Assembly (NCBI GenBank): GCA_027924585.1
Contig: BSBM01000059.1
Location: 4,092,001-4,156,000 of the forward strand
Direction of reading: 5' to 3'
Length of the DNA: 64,000 bases
From: Larix kaempferi
Taxonomy: Eukaryota > Streptophyta > Pinopsida > Pinales > Pinaceae
A program made the position numbers and the translations under genes. Shown here piece by piece: positions 1 to 11,668 of the stretch. Positions within the stretch are counted from its first letter, which is position 1; every line of letters begins with the position of its first letter. The notes beneath the pieces are model-generated. The model did not search any database. It was not told the DNA's origin and saw nothing but the letters and a program-made list of their open reading frames with translations.

Positions 1-780
1 TTAGAGACATAAACAAGAATAAGACAACCTCTGTAAACATGATGAATAAGAACATAAACCCTAATGCAAAGAGATCAAGAAGATCATGACAGGAATTACA
101 AAAAAAGAGATGAATAAAAAAATGATTTTTCTCACCAAAACCGAAGCCCAACAGCTGCTAAAAGACGGATCTGTCACTTTACAGTAGAAAAAACGAAAGC
201 AGAAAAAACAGAGAATGAAAAATTACCATAATTCGGTCAATATTTCCCGGAATTTTTATTATAACTTGTTTTCGGAACTGGAGAAGCCATTTTGCATCCA
301 CTAGCAATGACGGAACAAAAAACCGGGCACCCAATAAAAAAATATTCGCTTTGCAGTCCGCGCGGCCGTCACAAAAAAAATAAATTGGAAAATAACTAAT
401 TTTAAAATAGCGATATCTCCACCATCCGAACTCTAAACGAGACAATTTGTTTTTTGAAATTGAGTATTTTTACGAGAGGAACTTAGATATGCAATTTATT
501 TCTTAAATATCTGCACATAAAGTGTCAAAACAATTATTTGAAAGCTGCCGCCCAATTTTACCATAAACACTTCTCCACAAGGGTCAGGGTTTGAAAGAAA
601 AAATTCAAATATGTAGAATAAAGCCCAGATCTGAAAAATTACCACATGGGTATTATAGATCGGGTCACAAAACCACAAAATATGAAGAGCTCAAGTAAAA
701 TCATGAACATATGTTGCTTAAAAAATAGAAAATAAATTTTTACCGAAGAACATAGAGCACAGCAACCTACTCTGGTACCA
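1..780 (-). mobile_element. Internal 5' region of a minus-strand LTR retrotransposon
   Basis: This stretch lies inside (downstream on the minus strand of) the LTR at 781-1354 and begins with a primer-binding site, so it is read as the untranslated leader of a retrotransposon that continues off the left edge. I see no recognisable gag, protease or polymerase motif in it. The open frames on the minus strand (179-445 and 496-678) are AT-rich and look like chance frames. The assignment rests only on the adjacent LTR and primer site. Confidence 0.55.
769..780 (-). other. tRNA primer-binding site of the minus-strand LTR element
   Basis: Read on the minus strand, the bases directly next to the LTR are TGGTACCAGAGT. 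Plant copia elements usually carry TGGTATCAGAGC there, complementary to the 3' end of initiator methionine tRNA. The match is close but has two differences, so the element is either old or uses a variant primer. Confidence 0.6.
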
Positions 781-1354
781 TGTTAGAATATTGTGAACAT
801 ATGAAATAATATCATAACACAATATAAACTATGGAAATCATTACTACTCTATCCTTCTATCAACCAAGCAACATAAAGCATGAAATAAAATTGGAGAAAA
901 GAGAACAACAAGAGAACACCGATGTACGTGGTTCACCCAATATGGACTACATCCACGGGAAGGGTTGCATCTTCCATTATTATGCAAATAGATTTCCAAG
1001 ATTACATGGCATCCTCACATATGCATCACATCAAGCTCCATCACCCAATCATGTCACAATCATGTGTGTACAAATGACATACACAACATGTGATGTGTGA
1101 TGAACTACAATCAACACATACCCAAAAGGTTCTCCTTCACCTCTCTTATATACCAAGAGGTTTGGATTACAATACATCCCATAACACATGTGGCATAAAT
1201 GAATTTCCACCTCTTTATATAGAGAATGGTTACAAAGGATATAATTACAATGATGCATGTGGGATAACTCTATTTTATAATATTATAGTTATTTTATGCC
1301 TTTAAATGATATTTTACTAATATACCATATAAGTCATCATTACATATTCTAACA
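781..1354 (-). mobile_element. LTR (574 bp) of a minus-strand retrotransposon
   Basis: The block starts TGTTAGAATAT and ends ATATTCTAACA, a perfect 11-bp terminal inverted repeat with the canonical TG...CA ends. A primer-binding-site-like sequence lies directly to its left, which fixes the orientation: this is the 5' LTR of an element transcribed leftwards. The right border abuts gypsy pol sequence (from about 1388), so the element probably inserted into an older gypsy copy. The partner LTR and target duplication lie outside the window. Confidence 0.8.
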
Positions 1355-1387
1355 TCCCTCTCTAGACGGGAAACCACACTATCTATT

Positions 1388-2475
1388 ATGGAGATTTCTT
1401 TAGATTGGAAGTTTGACCTCTTGGTGGATTACTCAAAAAACAAGTTTGCTTGTGATGGATAGGTACAGGATGACAGGTACAGAGTAGTGGATGATATCAT
1501 CAATTACAAGAGCATGATTTATTTGGTTCTAGAGTTAGAATTGAAGAAGAAGATCATGCAAGCCTCGCACTATTCACCATTGGCAGGACATCAGGGATTC
1601 TTGAAAACTTATAGGAAGATTCGAGAGAGGTTCTCATGGAAGGGACTCAAGGACGATGTAATAAAACATGTGTGGGAATGCAACACTTGGCAACAGAACA
1701 AAGTAGAACACACCCATCCGACAAGATTTCTTCAGCGATTACCCTATAGCAAAAATGGGAGAGTTTTCCGTGGATTTCATTACAAGTTTGCTAAAGGTGC
1801 AAGGTAGAGATTTCATATATGTGGTGGTGGGCAGGTTAACCAAATTTGCTCATTACTTTGCTATTCCTTCAGAGTGTACAGCGCGACAGGTAGCAGAGTT
1901 ATTTTTCAGAGAGGTATTCATATTGCACGGGTTACCTAAGACCATTGTTAGTGATAGGGACAACAGATACACAGGTGCCTTTTAGCAAGAACTCTTCATG
2001 TTGGTTGGGATTGATTTGGCTACTAGTACTAGTTACCACCCTCAGACTGACGCGCAAATAGAGATAGTAAACAAATGGATTGAGGGATATTTGAGAAAAT
2101 ATGTGGCAAGTAAAAAAAGTACTTGGATCAAATGGATGCTTCTAGGTGAACATTGTTACAATACTACGTATCGCATGTCGATCAACATGACTCCTTTCAG
2201 AGCACTATATGGCTATGATGCTCTACTTTTGCAAAATTGGTATTCAAAGACATTAGAGCATCCAAAGCCAAGAACAGGATTCAAGACAGTTAGGACATTC
2301 TTAAGGCTCTCAAAGACAACTTGCAAACAACTTAGAACCAACAAAAATTGTATGTATATAGGCAAAAGATTGAACGTAGATTCAAAGTGTGAGATGTGGT
2401 GTATTTGAGATTACAAGATTACAGACAATCTTCCCTCAAGTAAAAAGGAGCATAAAAATTGAAGCCTCACTTCTA
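1388..2475 (+). pseudogene. Ty3/gypsy retrotransposon integrase remnant
   Basis: This is the integrase part of a decayed gypsy polyprotein, whose enzyme would insert the element's cDNA into chromosomes. In order I see: the RNase H/integrase linker (about 1388-1550); the zinc-binding region with the gypsy-typical YRKIRERFSWKGLK (about 1610-1660), in which the second cysteine of the usual ECxxC is tryptophan (ECNTW); the catalytic core with SVDFITSL, LTKFAHYFAIP, LHGLPKTIVSDRD and YHPQTDAQIEIVNKW, so all three acidic catalytic positions can still be placed; then the C-terminal LRLQDYRQSSLK block near 2410. It is dead: there is a frame change near 1750, an in-frame TAG at 1983-1985 and more stops after 2400. 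The 5' part of pol is missing, apparently cut off by the LTR ending at 1354. Confidence 0.9.
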
Positions 2476-3960
2476 TGTCATGTTATCACACAACTTGTAG
2501 TTGTCGCTAAAGGTATCATATCCAGGATGGTAGAGGTGTAGACAACTAAAGAGGTGACCCAAGAGATGCCACGGTTCCCAATGCAAGTTGGGTGTCACGT
2601 TAACCGAGGCACTCTTCACTTTAGATCAAGCCTAAGAAAGACCAAGGGGGAGACCCTAACTTAGCCAATGAAGGCTAGCGAACCCAACCTAGACCTCCTA
2701 GGGAAATATGATGATGAAAAATAGGAGACCAAGATGAGTTTAGATCTATATCTAGGATAGATAAGTGGGCGCAATGAATTAGGGCTTGGTTGAAGAGGCT
2801 TAAGGAATGACAAATATTCAACCAAGTACAGATAAAGGCCACTTATGAAGTTCAAAATAGTATATCTTGATAGATCTAGTGCCAAGTAAAAATACCCAAA
2901 TGGGGCCCACCCTTAAAATAAGGAAAATGGTCCAAATGGAGCCCACAAGGTGAAAATTGAAGTGATGTAGCACTAGGGGGTTTGATATGATGCAGATTTG
3001 ATGATTAAACAAAGAATGAGCAATACCCACGACTTGGATCTAGCAAATGGCCACCTACCCAAGAAGTGTGACTTCCTCAAGAGAAGACTAGTGCATTAGA
3101 TCGGGGAGAAAATGGTGTCGGATGTCCACCAAACTTTAGATCGGAAATTTTATTTTGATTTTAGAGGTGGGTTTTAATTATTATGCCCAGACAATTGCTA
3201 GATCCAAGTAGATATGAAAAATAAAAAAATGAGGGTTTTGAGATCTAGAAATAATGGATAAGCCAAGGAAGTAGAATACGTACCTTTCAAGCGTACCTGG
3301 ATGATGAGATGAATGCTGGTTATGACGAGGATTACTTTTCTAAAGATCAAATGGAAGATTTTGCAATTTTCTTGATAGTGCAATTTTCCCAAGCCCACAC
3401 GTGTGCCCTTCTATTCTTGCAAAACTAAGGAGACAAAGCTCAATCAGTCAAACAAAATGAGGGTAGATACAAGCTAGAAGTAAGAGACAAGGAATTATTG
3501 GTACAAAGACAAAATCACTCCTTGTTTGATCCACGATTTGATAAAATATCTGCAAGGCAAGGCTCCCCACCAATGCGCACTCCTCCAAGTCGGCCTCTTC
3601 ACCTGTAAATCGAAATAGTGGAAAAAGATACCAGATAACTACAAAATATCCTCCAGTGCAATGGACAAAGCATTACAATCACCATAACCAAACACCCATA
3701 TCAATATCCAAGATGCCCAAAAAATATTTCTTCTATTCCGGTAGCCAAGAGCCAAAAATCTCTAGATTCCTTTACAATAGGGGGGTCTCTTCCTTAAATA
3801 GGATGAGGGAGACCAAAACCCTAAACCACTTTTGAAAACTAGTGGTTGAGATCAAAAGATACAACAATATAATCAATGGCTAAGATGAGCCAATACAAAA
3901 TATGGCATGGATAACTCACATGAGGGAGTGTGACCTCACCAAAAGATGACTAGGAGGGGT
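2476..3960 (+). repeat. Gypsy 3' region and LTR-like repeat, family R3 copy 1
   Basis: This continues from the gypsy integrase and is alignable by eye to 39264-40960. Shared landmarks are the GGGGGAGACCCT block (near 2647 and 39420) and the stretch around 'ggggtctcttccttaaatagga' (near 3781 and 40820). No coding capacity remains. It most likely represents the end of pol, the 3' untranslated region and an LTR; exact LTR borders were not found. From 3960 to 4330 I see nothing assignable. Confidence 0.55.
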
Positions 3961-4329
3961 GCGCACTAGATGACGGTGGCTAAAAACATAAGTGCCACAA
4001 CATAAGACTAGGACAAATGACTAGGAGCACATGGTCGGGCTAGGAGATATTATTCCCCTTCACTAGCATGACCCCATGGCACAATAACATAACATATGAC
4101 TCAATGACATGTCCAAGTACACAAATGATCAAATCAAGTCCACATCAACAGAGAGACAAATGCATGAAAAGGCCTCCTGATGACTGTGTGGACCCCACTG
4201 ACTGCTGCAAATTGATCTGGAAGGAGTGGGATACACCATAGATGACCTCAGAGCAGACCACATGCCAAGACCTTGCCTCAATTTCCCAAATCGAATTCCT
4301 AAATGACCTTTTTATTCCATTTTTATTTC

Positions 4330-6500
4330 TCCTGAAAAACCATCAGACTGCCCATAGCTCACTGTCTAGTGCCTGCGCTAGGAAATTGACTATGGCATGA
4401 TGTCTGAAAGGGGGGTAATATGCTAAAAACAAGTGGATGGACCACCCCCTTCCTCTGTAGCGCCCTAGGAAACGACTAGCCTCCAATGCTCTGGTTGGAC
4501 AGGCCACATCGGCATGGCCAAATTGTTCAACAGGTGAAAAAATGCTCAAATCATCTCTGGAAGTGCCTGGAACTGAAAAGTAAGTGTCTCATTGGATTCA
4601 GATGACCCAAATCCACTAGGTATGAGTACTCATACACCTCATGATAACCTATAAGATCATCTGTATCATCCATCATACCCAGAGAAGTAAAAATATGATG
4701 ATTTGGAAATAATAATAATCAATAGAAACTGCATCAATCATCATATGAAGTCTGTGCCCATCATGTGGAATCATCAAAAGGTGCATAAAGGACCATAGAT
4801 CAACATCATAAAATGCAAGTGGTCCATCTCATCACGGTTCCCAAGGTTGACCTTGGTCAAACTAGGTTTGATCGGTCAAATTGATCAAAATATAACCCTA
4901 GCCAAAGAAGCCATGTTACTGCAAGTGCAAATGGTTAAGACATTCTCTCTAAATCATTTTCATAGGAAGACTTTAAAGCATTGAGCATTATTTCATTAGC
5001 AATTAATAAATAATAGTAGGTTAGTTAATATTTTACTTTCAAGAAGAACCTCAAGAATATACTCATTTGTAGACATGATCAATTAGCTAGTAGACGGTGA
5101 AGGCTAAGGATGCAAGGCTAGGATAAAAGTGGATGAATTGAATGACTTGACATAGTGATACTTTGGTTAAGGGAAAAGTTGTTACACACTTAAGCATGTG
5201 TTGGACAAAGATACACAAGGAATGGCGGTGTCTCACAAATAGATGAGTTGTTTAGAGAAGCGTTTATTCAACCTTGGCAAAAAGTCTACTACTAAAACCT
5301 TATGGTCCTAGGGGACACTTAGAATTAGTTGTCCCTTACTCCATCTCATATCATAACCCGCAGGCTCAATGAGGAAAGTTTCACATAAGGTTAGCAGTCT
5401 TTAGATTTGGCATATATTTAATCACTGCTTTATTTGAGCCTTTCATTTCATTTCCTTGGCCAACAATCTTTAGATTTAGCCTACATTTATCCATTGCTTT
5501 TTAGGCCATTTAGGACCCCTTTGGTATTTTGCATGTGCTTAGAAGCACAACTCATTGCAGCTTACATCCGGAGTGTATTTCATTTCATTAGCATTTCATT
5601 GCATTACATTTCACAACCCTTTTCATTAGGATTTACAAAAGATATAACAATAGTTTCCAAGGTAGTACAATTTGCTTCAGGTTTTGGCCAACACAACTCA
5701 AGCAACTAGGGGGAATTCCGCACAAAACCACACATTGGGGAAACCGACTAGAATGATAAAGGCATAAAATCCACCTCACCAAAGGTAAGTTTTGTTTCCA
5801 ACTCAGAGCCGAGACACAATACTAACATAGATGCAGTCCAACACATAGGCAGAAGCGGGGAAGTCCTCCATTTCACAAGTCAAGGTGTAAGTTAGGGTGA
5901 AGATCAAATGATGAGGAAGGATAGATGGATGGATGGAGACAAGTGAAAATGGTGCCTAAGCTAGCAAGTCAAAAAGACAATAGTGATCATGTCCACATTC
6001 CTAGGAAGGTAAAGACCAACGAGTATAAAACAATAGTTTCCAAATGTCAGTAATACAATCATGCATATAATCCATAACAACCAATTTCATTTCAATATTA
6101 ATACTGCCAGATCATAATTACTATATGCCAAGTCAATGCTATCAAAATGACCTAAACAACGAGATAATAACATCAAATGCACATCATATATATACTGGGT
6201 CACATATCAATATCTGTAATCTGGACCAACTAACACCACTGAAAACACTGCATCTGAAATACTGAACACTGCCTTGTATGGAATAAAAGGTCATATCGGT
6301 CATCAAATCTGAGGTCTTAATGCTCAGCCTTGGCATAAGGTCTGCTAAATGTATGATAAAGATGCTTTGATGTGTGAGTGATAACAAATAATACTACTCA
6401 TCATAGTTGATCTCATTGAATATATGCAAAGGCAAAGCTCAAAAAATTGTAGATATCTGCTCTGCAAACATGGTAGCCCAACTACTATAGTGTGATAACA
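4330..6500. repeat. Long non-coding repeat R1, copy A
   Basis: This is collinear with 21760-23760 (copy B) and partly with 24240-24950 (copy C). Shared blocks include 'cccaaatccactagg' (4608 and 22032), 'tctcacaaat...agttgtttagaga' (5230, 22600, 24510), 'actcagagccgagacac' (5801 and 23080) and 'gctcagccttg' (6322 and 23597). No open frame is conserved between copies. It behaves like a dispersed transposon-derived repeat, perhaps a very long LTR or the non-coding part of a gypsy element. Confidence 0.75.
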
Positions 6501-6741
6501 TGTTCCTTACAAGATTACTAGAAGAGTGGGAGAAGTGGCTTATGAGCTTGAGTTTCCCGAGGGGAGGAAAATGTATTGCATGTTGGAAGGTGGAGCCAAC
6601 AATCATTAATCAAAAAGCCATTCTAAGATATTCAAAGGTTCCCCAAGGAGTCGTGAAGGATGTATTTGGCCTATCTTCTTCTTTGACCAAGACTTTATTA
6701 TAAGTTGAGAACGCAATCAACATAGACATCATGCTAGCCTT

Positions 6742-8354
6742 AGAACGCAATCTTTTGAAGGCCATACGAACAAAAGGAGGAGGGTGTTGAGGGAAAAAGA
6801 CACTTGTTGGGGTTAGCTGGGGCATGTTGTCCTCCTTCCAAGCTCAACTTTTCACCTTGTTGAAGCTATCATCACTTTTTATCATTATTTTATGTTTGAT
6901 GAGGTTTATTATTTGAATTTAAACTCAAATTAGATTGGTTGACCTAGAGAAGGGAAAGGGTAGACTTTTTCCCTATAAATATAGCGCCCTCCTCTATTTG
7001 TAAGCCAAATCCTCGGATCAAATATGACTGAAATTTTATTCCTACTTGTGTATATGAGACTTTGATGTGGTGCATACCTCTGTTCTTGGCTCTTCTAAAG
7101 TTTCTAAGGACAATACTTTGATGTTTGAGGCTTCTTTGCAAACTTTCACGACTAACCCAAGGAGGAAGGATTCTAGGGTTTGGTTATCTTCTCTTTTCTC
7201 TTTGTTAAAAGTGGTAAGATCTTGAAGCTCTTGCCTTGCATTGGTTTTGTATCTAAGGTAAGAGTATTCTAGATTTTGATACATGCTAGGCTAGTCTTGT
7301 TGGTGACACATTCCTCTTGAAGTATCCTTCTTGTTTTGGGCCTAGGGTTTTTAGACTTGCCCTAGTTCATCAAGCATTGAATTACCAATTCTAGGGAGAA
7401 CGCTAGTCTTGATTTTTCTCATTTCCTTAAGAATAAGACCTAGGTCTATTTCCCTCATCTTCTCTTTTTTCAAATTACAAAATTTGAGGTATTATATTTA
7501 AAAAAATACAAAGCAATCCTATATATAGAAAAACCCTAAAAATAAAAATATAAAATCCCAAAATATTGCATTTGCGAAGAGTCTAATTTGTTGAAAGTGA
7601 TTCCCCCCCTTGATTTTATGGTGAATCTTTAAGGGTGGCCCCTTTTTGTGGGTAATTTGAGAGATTTGCGGTTATGTGCAAGCATTGGTATGTTTTTTAG
7701 ATATGATTTGACAAGTACATCCATCTAAATTCATTCTTGAAGTCTTAGAAGCTTGAGACAAGGTCTATTATCAACCCTACTAACTTGGGCGTCTATCTAG
7801 TGATCCAAGTTGATTTTGTTGTATTTTTGAGTGTTGGTTAGGGCATAAACTAGATTTGGTAAGTCATTTCCAGATTTGTCTTACTCGTTTATTGACTGCC
7901 TCAAACGTGTGATTCTTGTCAATCTCCATTGAGGGTACTTTTCTTGGTAAGTTGTCATTGTTCTAAGTGGTTTTCATCTATCTTTGAGCACATATTTGTT
8001 TGTTTTCCTTTTATAATAGTAACAAGGTTTTTAATAATTTTCCCTAATTGTGAACATTAATTACTTCTAACTCTTATCCTATTGAAGTATTTGGTAAAAA
8101 TCCTTGTATTTGTTGCTTTGGTTCTATAAGGCACTGATCTTTGTCAAGAGGTTGCTTGTGAGGTATTCTTGTGTTTCCTTGACTGCTTTTGTAGGTTTAT
8201 TTCACCTATAAGAGACTCCCCCTTGGCCACTAGGAGTTGGCCTAAAGCGTACAGAGAGTGCATTGTGGTGACAATGGGTGCATCTCTTCATTAGTTGGCA
8301 TTCTTAGCATCGACCTTCATGGCCTTTCGTAAGGGTGCTAATTTGTGTTGTAAC
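6742..8354. repeat. Left arm of a giant inverted repeat (about 1.6 kb)
   Basis: The arm reads as the reverse complement of 8945-11668 over its whole length once the 1.1-kb transposon in the right arm is set aside (1613 versus about 1604 bases). Paired landmarks are 6930-6955 with 10316-10345, 7290-7330 with 9970-10010, 7720-7740 with 9545-9580, 8040-8130 with 9140-9265, and the innermost GCTAATTTGTG with its complement at about 8951-8961. It contains a TATA-like 'tataaatata' at 6975 and no convincing coding frame. Confidence 0.85.
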
Positions 8355-8953
8355 TATTAGCAAGAATGCACTCATTGTGAATGTTAAGTTTAAACCAAAT
8401 AGACTAGCAAGATCACTGAAAGGAACATAATCACAAGATAGACACAGAATTTACCCTGGGAAACCCTCATGGGGTAGAAAACCCAGCAAAGCTTTCCTCA
8501 ATAAGATGATCAACCAAAATACAAGATGTGCTCCCTCCTTCTCTAGCTCCTTAGCAGATCTCCCAGACAAGTGCGCTACTTTTCTCAAGTGAGTGAGTGT
8601 ATCTAATGAGGAGTTCACCTCCTCTATTTATACTAACTCCCGACTAACCAAAATACCTAATGGGGCCGACCTCTCCTAGAGAAGTCTAATAACCCCTAAA
8701 ATATGACATCAGGGCCGACCCCCACATGGTGGGTCTAATAACCCTAGTTAACACAAACCCCTGGAGGAATAATCATCTCCAGATACATGATAGGGTTACC
8801 TCGGAGGGATGAAACATCTCCGGAATAATAATGTACAAATATAATATTCTTAGAAGTTACAATATTCAACAGTGAAGGCCATTGTGCCATTGAAGGCATC
8901 ATGCATTGTTGATGGTTGTTGCATTGCGATGGTTGGTTAGACATGTTACCGCA
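8346..8953 (-). mobile_element. LTR-like loop of the inverted repeat
   Basis: The spacer between the arms starts TGTTGTAAC and ends GTTACCGCA, giving TG...CA ends with imperfect inverted termini. Read on the minus strand it carries the 'gctgggttttct...gggtttcccaggg' block typical of the 3' part of other copia LTRs here (compare 17265 and 57850). No direct target duplication is visible. The first and last bases also belong to the inverted repeat, so it may be part of the structure rather than a later insertion. Confidence 0.5.
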
Positions 8954-10340
8954 CAAATTAGCACCCTTTGAAAGGTCACGAGGGTCGGTGCTAAGATTGA
9001 CAACTAATCAGGAGATGCACCCACTATCACCACATTGCACTATCCTTACGCTTTAGGCCATATCCTAGAGGCCAAGGAGAAGTCCCTAATATAGGTGAAA
9101 AAAGACTTGCAAAGCAATAATACTTCATGAGCAACCTAGTAACAAAGATTAGTGCCTTATGGAGTCAAAGCAATGAGTACAAGCGTGTTTACCAAGTGCT
9201 TCAAGAGGATAGGAGTTAGAATAGATAAATGCTCACAATTAGGGAAAATAATTAAAAGCCTTATTGTAGTTATAAAAGGACAACCACCAAAAATATGCTC
9301 AAAGAAAGATGGAAGTCACTTAGAACAATGCCAATTTACCAAGGAAGGTACTCTTAATGGAGGGATAGAAATCACGTCTTTGGAGTAGTGAATAAATGAG
9401 TATGGGAAGTCTAGAAATGACTTATCAGATCTGGTTTATGCCGTAACCAGTCTTCAAAAATCACAAGAATGAAAACTTGAACCACTAGGTGGATGCCTGG
9501 TTAGTAGGGCTCATAATAAACCTTGTCTTCAACTTGTAAAGTCCTTCAAAGATGAATTTAGATGGTTGTACCTATCAAATTAGATCTGAAAAACATACAT
9601 AGCTCTTGAACATAACTGTTAATCTCTAAAACCAACAACAAGAAAAAGATGCCCTTGAGGATCAACCATTAAATCAAGAAGGGTGCATCACTTTAACGGA
9701 TTAGATTCTTCAATATTGCAATTTTTTGGTTTTTTATATTTTATATTTTTATTTTTAGGGTTTTGATATTTTGATATTTTTAAATATATAATTTTGGAAA
9801 TTTGAAAAAGAGAAAATGAGGGAAATAGACCTAGCTCTCATTCCTCGGGGCAATGAGAAAAATCGGGGCTAGCGTTCTTCCAAGAATTGACAATTCAATG
9901 CTTGATCAATTAGGGCAAGGCTAAGAAACACTAGGTTATGTTAGCACTTGACCTAATTAGGGAAAACAAGATGCCAAGGCCCAAAACAAGAGGGACTACT
10001 CACCGAAGATGCCTCACCAATCAAGACTAAGCTATCATGCATAAAACCCTAAATTGCTTTTACCTTGGATACCTCCAACAGTGCAAGACAAGATCTTCAA
10101 GATCTTACCACAATTGAGTGAGAGAAGGAGAAGAGAAAGAAACCCTATAATCTTTTCACCTTGGAATAGGATTGAAAGATTATAAATAAGCCTCACATAT
10201 AAAAATTTGATCCTTAGAAATGTCATAAGAGCCAAGAAGAGAGGTGCATACCACATCAATGTCTCATTTGATCCCATGATCTTTCTTATGGGGAAAGGTG
10301 CTAACGTTTCCATCCTCTAGGTCAACCTATCCAATTTTGA

Positions 10341-10349
10341 GTTTAAAGT
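10341..10349. other. Left 9-bp target-site duplication (GTTTAAAGT)
   Basis: GTTTAAAGT at 10341-10349 is repeated exactly at 11461-11469, on either side of a block whose ends are short inverted repeats. The matching position in the left arm (about 6916-6925) has only one related ATTTAAAC-type sequence, as expected for an empty site. Confidence 0.75.
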
Positions 10350-11460
10350 AGTGTTCCATGTGGGGACGTCTCGTAGGGTCAGGGGCATGCCCCCTATGTG
10401 TCTCACGCCCCTGGGATGGGGTGGGGGAACCTGGCGAAACGTTTCGCAGTGCCCCGTTTATGCGAAATGTTGCGAAATACATGAAGGCATGCTTTGTAGA
10501 GAGGGGTGCGTCTGGGTATCCCCTCTTGAAAATGGGGGACGTCCATGCACCCCACCCTCGATGTTTTAAATTTTTTTAAGAGCCTGATGTCTGATTTGGG
10601 ATTTAGTATTTGTGTTTTCAAACTTTGTTATTTGTTGATTTAATTAACATTTACTGGTAATATGAAATTCTTAAAGTAAAAGTGACATTCTCTTTATCTT
10701 TAGTCGTTTCAGGATGTTTGAGAGTCGTTCCAACCTCATTGAACTTCATATGCAAAAAGTAGAATTTTACATACTATATAGAATTCAATAGGCTTAACAG
10801 TATTCAAGATTTCAGGATTACAACGTTTCCACTACATTCTATCATGTCTGAGGGTATGGGATTGACATTTAATAAGCACATAAACCCCTCGATGTACTTT
10901 GATGTTGGTCGTGTTGAGTGTTGAACTCCTTTATCACGACCTTAATAAAAATTTACCCTTCACTAAAGAAAAATAATTTATTAGGCATGGAAAAGTTTTT
11001 AAATTTTCTACGTTATTTAAAAGCTTGGATCGGGCGGTTTCATCAAAATTGTAGGGCGTTGACTAATGTTCTTGGAGGATCAACTTCAAGGTTCGAGGTA
11101 GAGACAAGGGCTAGAGCCTAAAGGAGGGGGCCACAGTGTGCTATTGATGAATATAATCCCTATATGTGAAATTCAAATACTAAAATATGGTAAATCATAT
11201 TGATGATCATGTTTGAATTGCACAATGATGAATTTCGTATTTAGTATTTAATTGGTGATGGAACGAGGCATTGTTATGTTAATATGTTGGGATTAATATT
11301 CTTTTAATAATTTTGGCGACGAGGCCCCATATGTTAGGTACCTTGATGTCCCCCCACCCCCCATGAATTTTATTAAAATTTGGGGGTGGTCTCCACACAT
11401 TGCCCATGTGTGTTTCCCCACTCCTGCGCTCCCATGTCTTGGAAACTTTATGGAACATTG
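10350..11460. mobile_element. Non-autonomous DNA transposon (1111 bp) with 9-bp target duplication
   Basis: The ends are AGTGTTCCAT and, inverted, CAATGTTCCAT, giving a short terminal inverted repeat around TGTTCCAT, flanked by GTTTAAAGT on both sides. Sub-terminal regions are G/C-rich (10370-10560 and 11340-11440), unlike the AT-rich middle. No transposase motif is visible; the frames at 10351-10579 are short and unsupported. The 8-9 bp duplication suits a hAT- or Mutator-type element, but the ends do not settle the superfamily. Confidence 0.72.
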
Positions 11461-11668
11461 GTTTAAAGTGATTCTATAGGGTTTTTCACCCACAATATGG
11501 GGATTAAACCTCATAAAACATAACATAATGATAAAATATGATGATATCTTCAACGTGATGAAAAGTTGAGCTTGGAAGGAGGACGTCATGCCCCATCTAA
11601 CCCCAATAATTGTCTTTTCCCCTCAACATTCTCCTTAGATGGTACTACCTTCAAAAAGATGCATTCAA

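Larger units (their letters stand above)
8945..11668. repeat. Right arm of the giant inverted repeat, split by a transposon
   Basis: This is the inverted counterpart of 6742-8354. It is continuous from 8945 to about 10349, interrupted by the DNA element at 10350-11460, and resumes at about 11461-11668, where 'gttgagcttggaaggagga' pairs with 6830-6850. The left arm retains one uninterrupted copy of the region around the insertion point. Transcripts crossing both arms could fold into a long hairpin. Confidence 0.82.
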
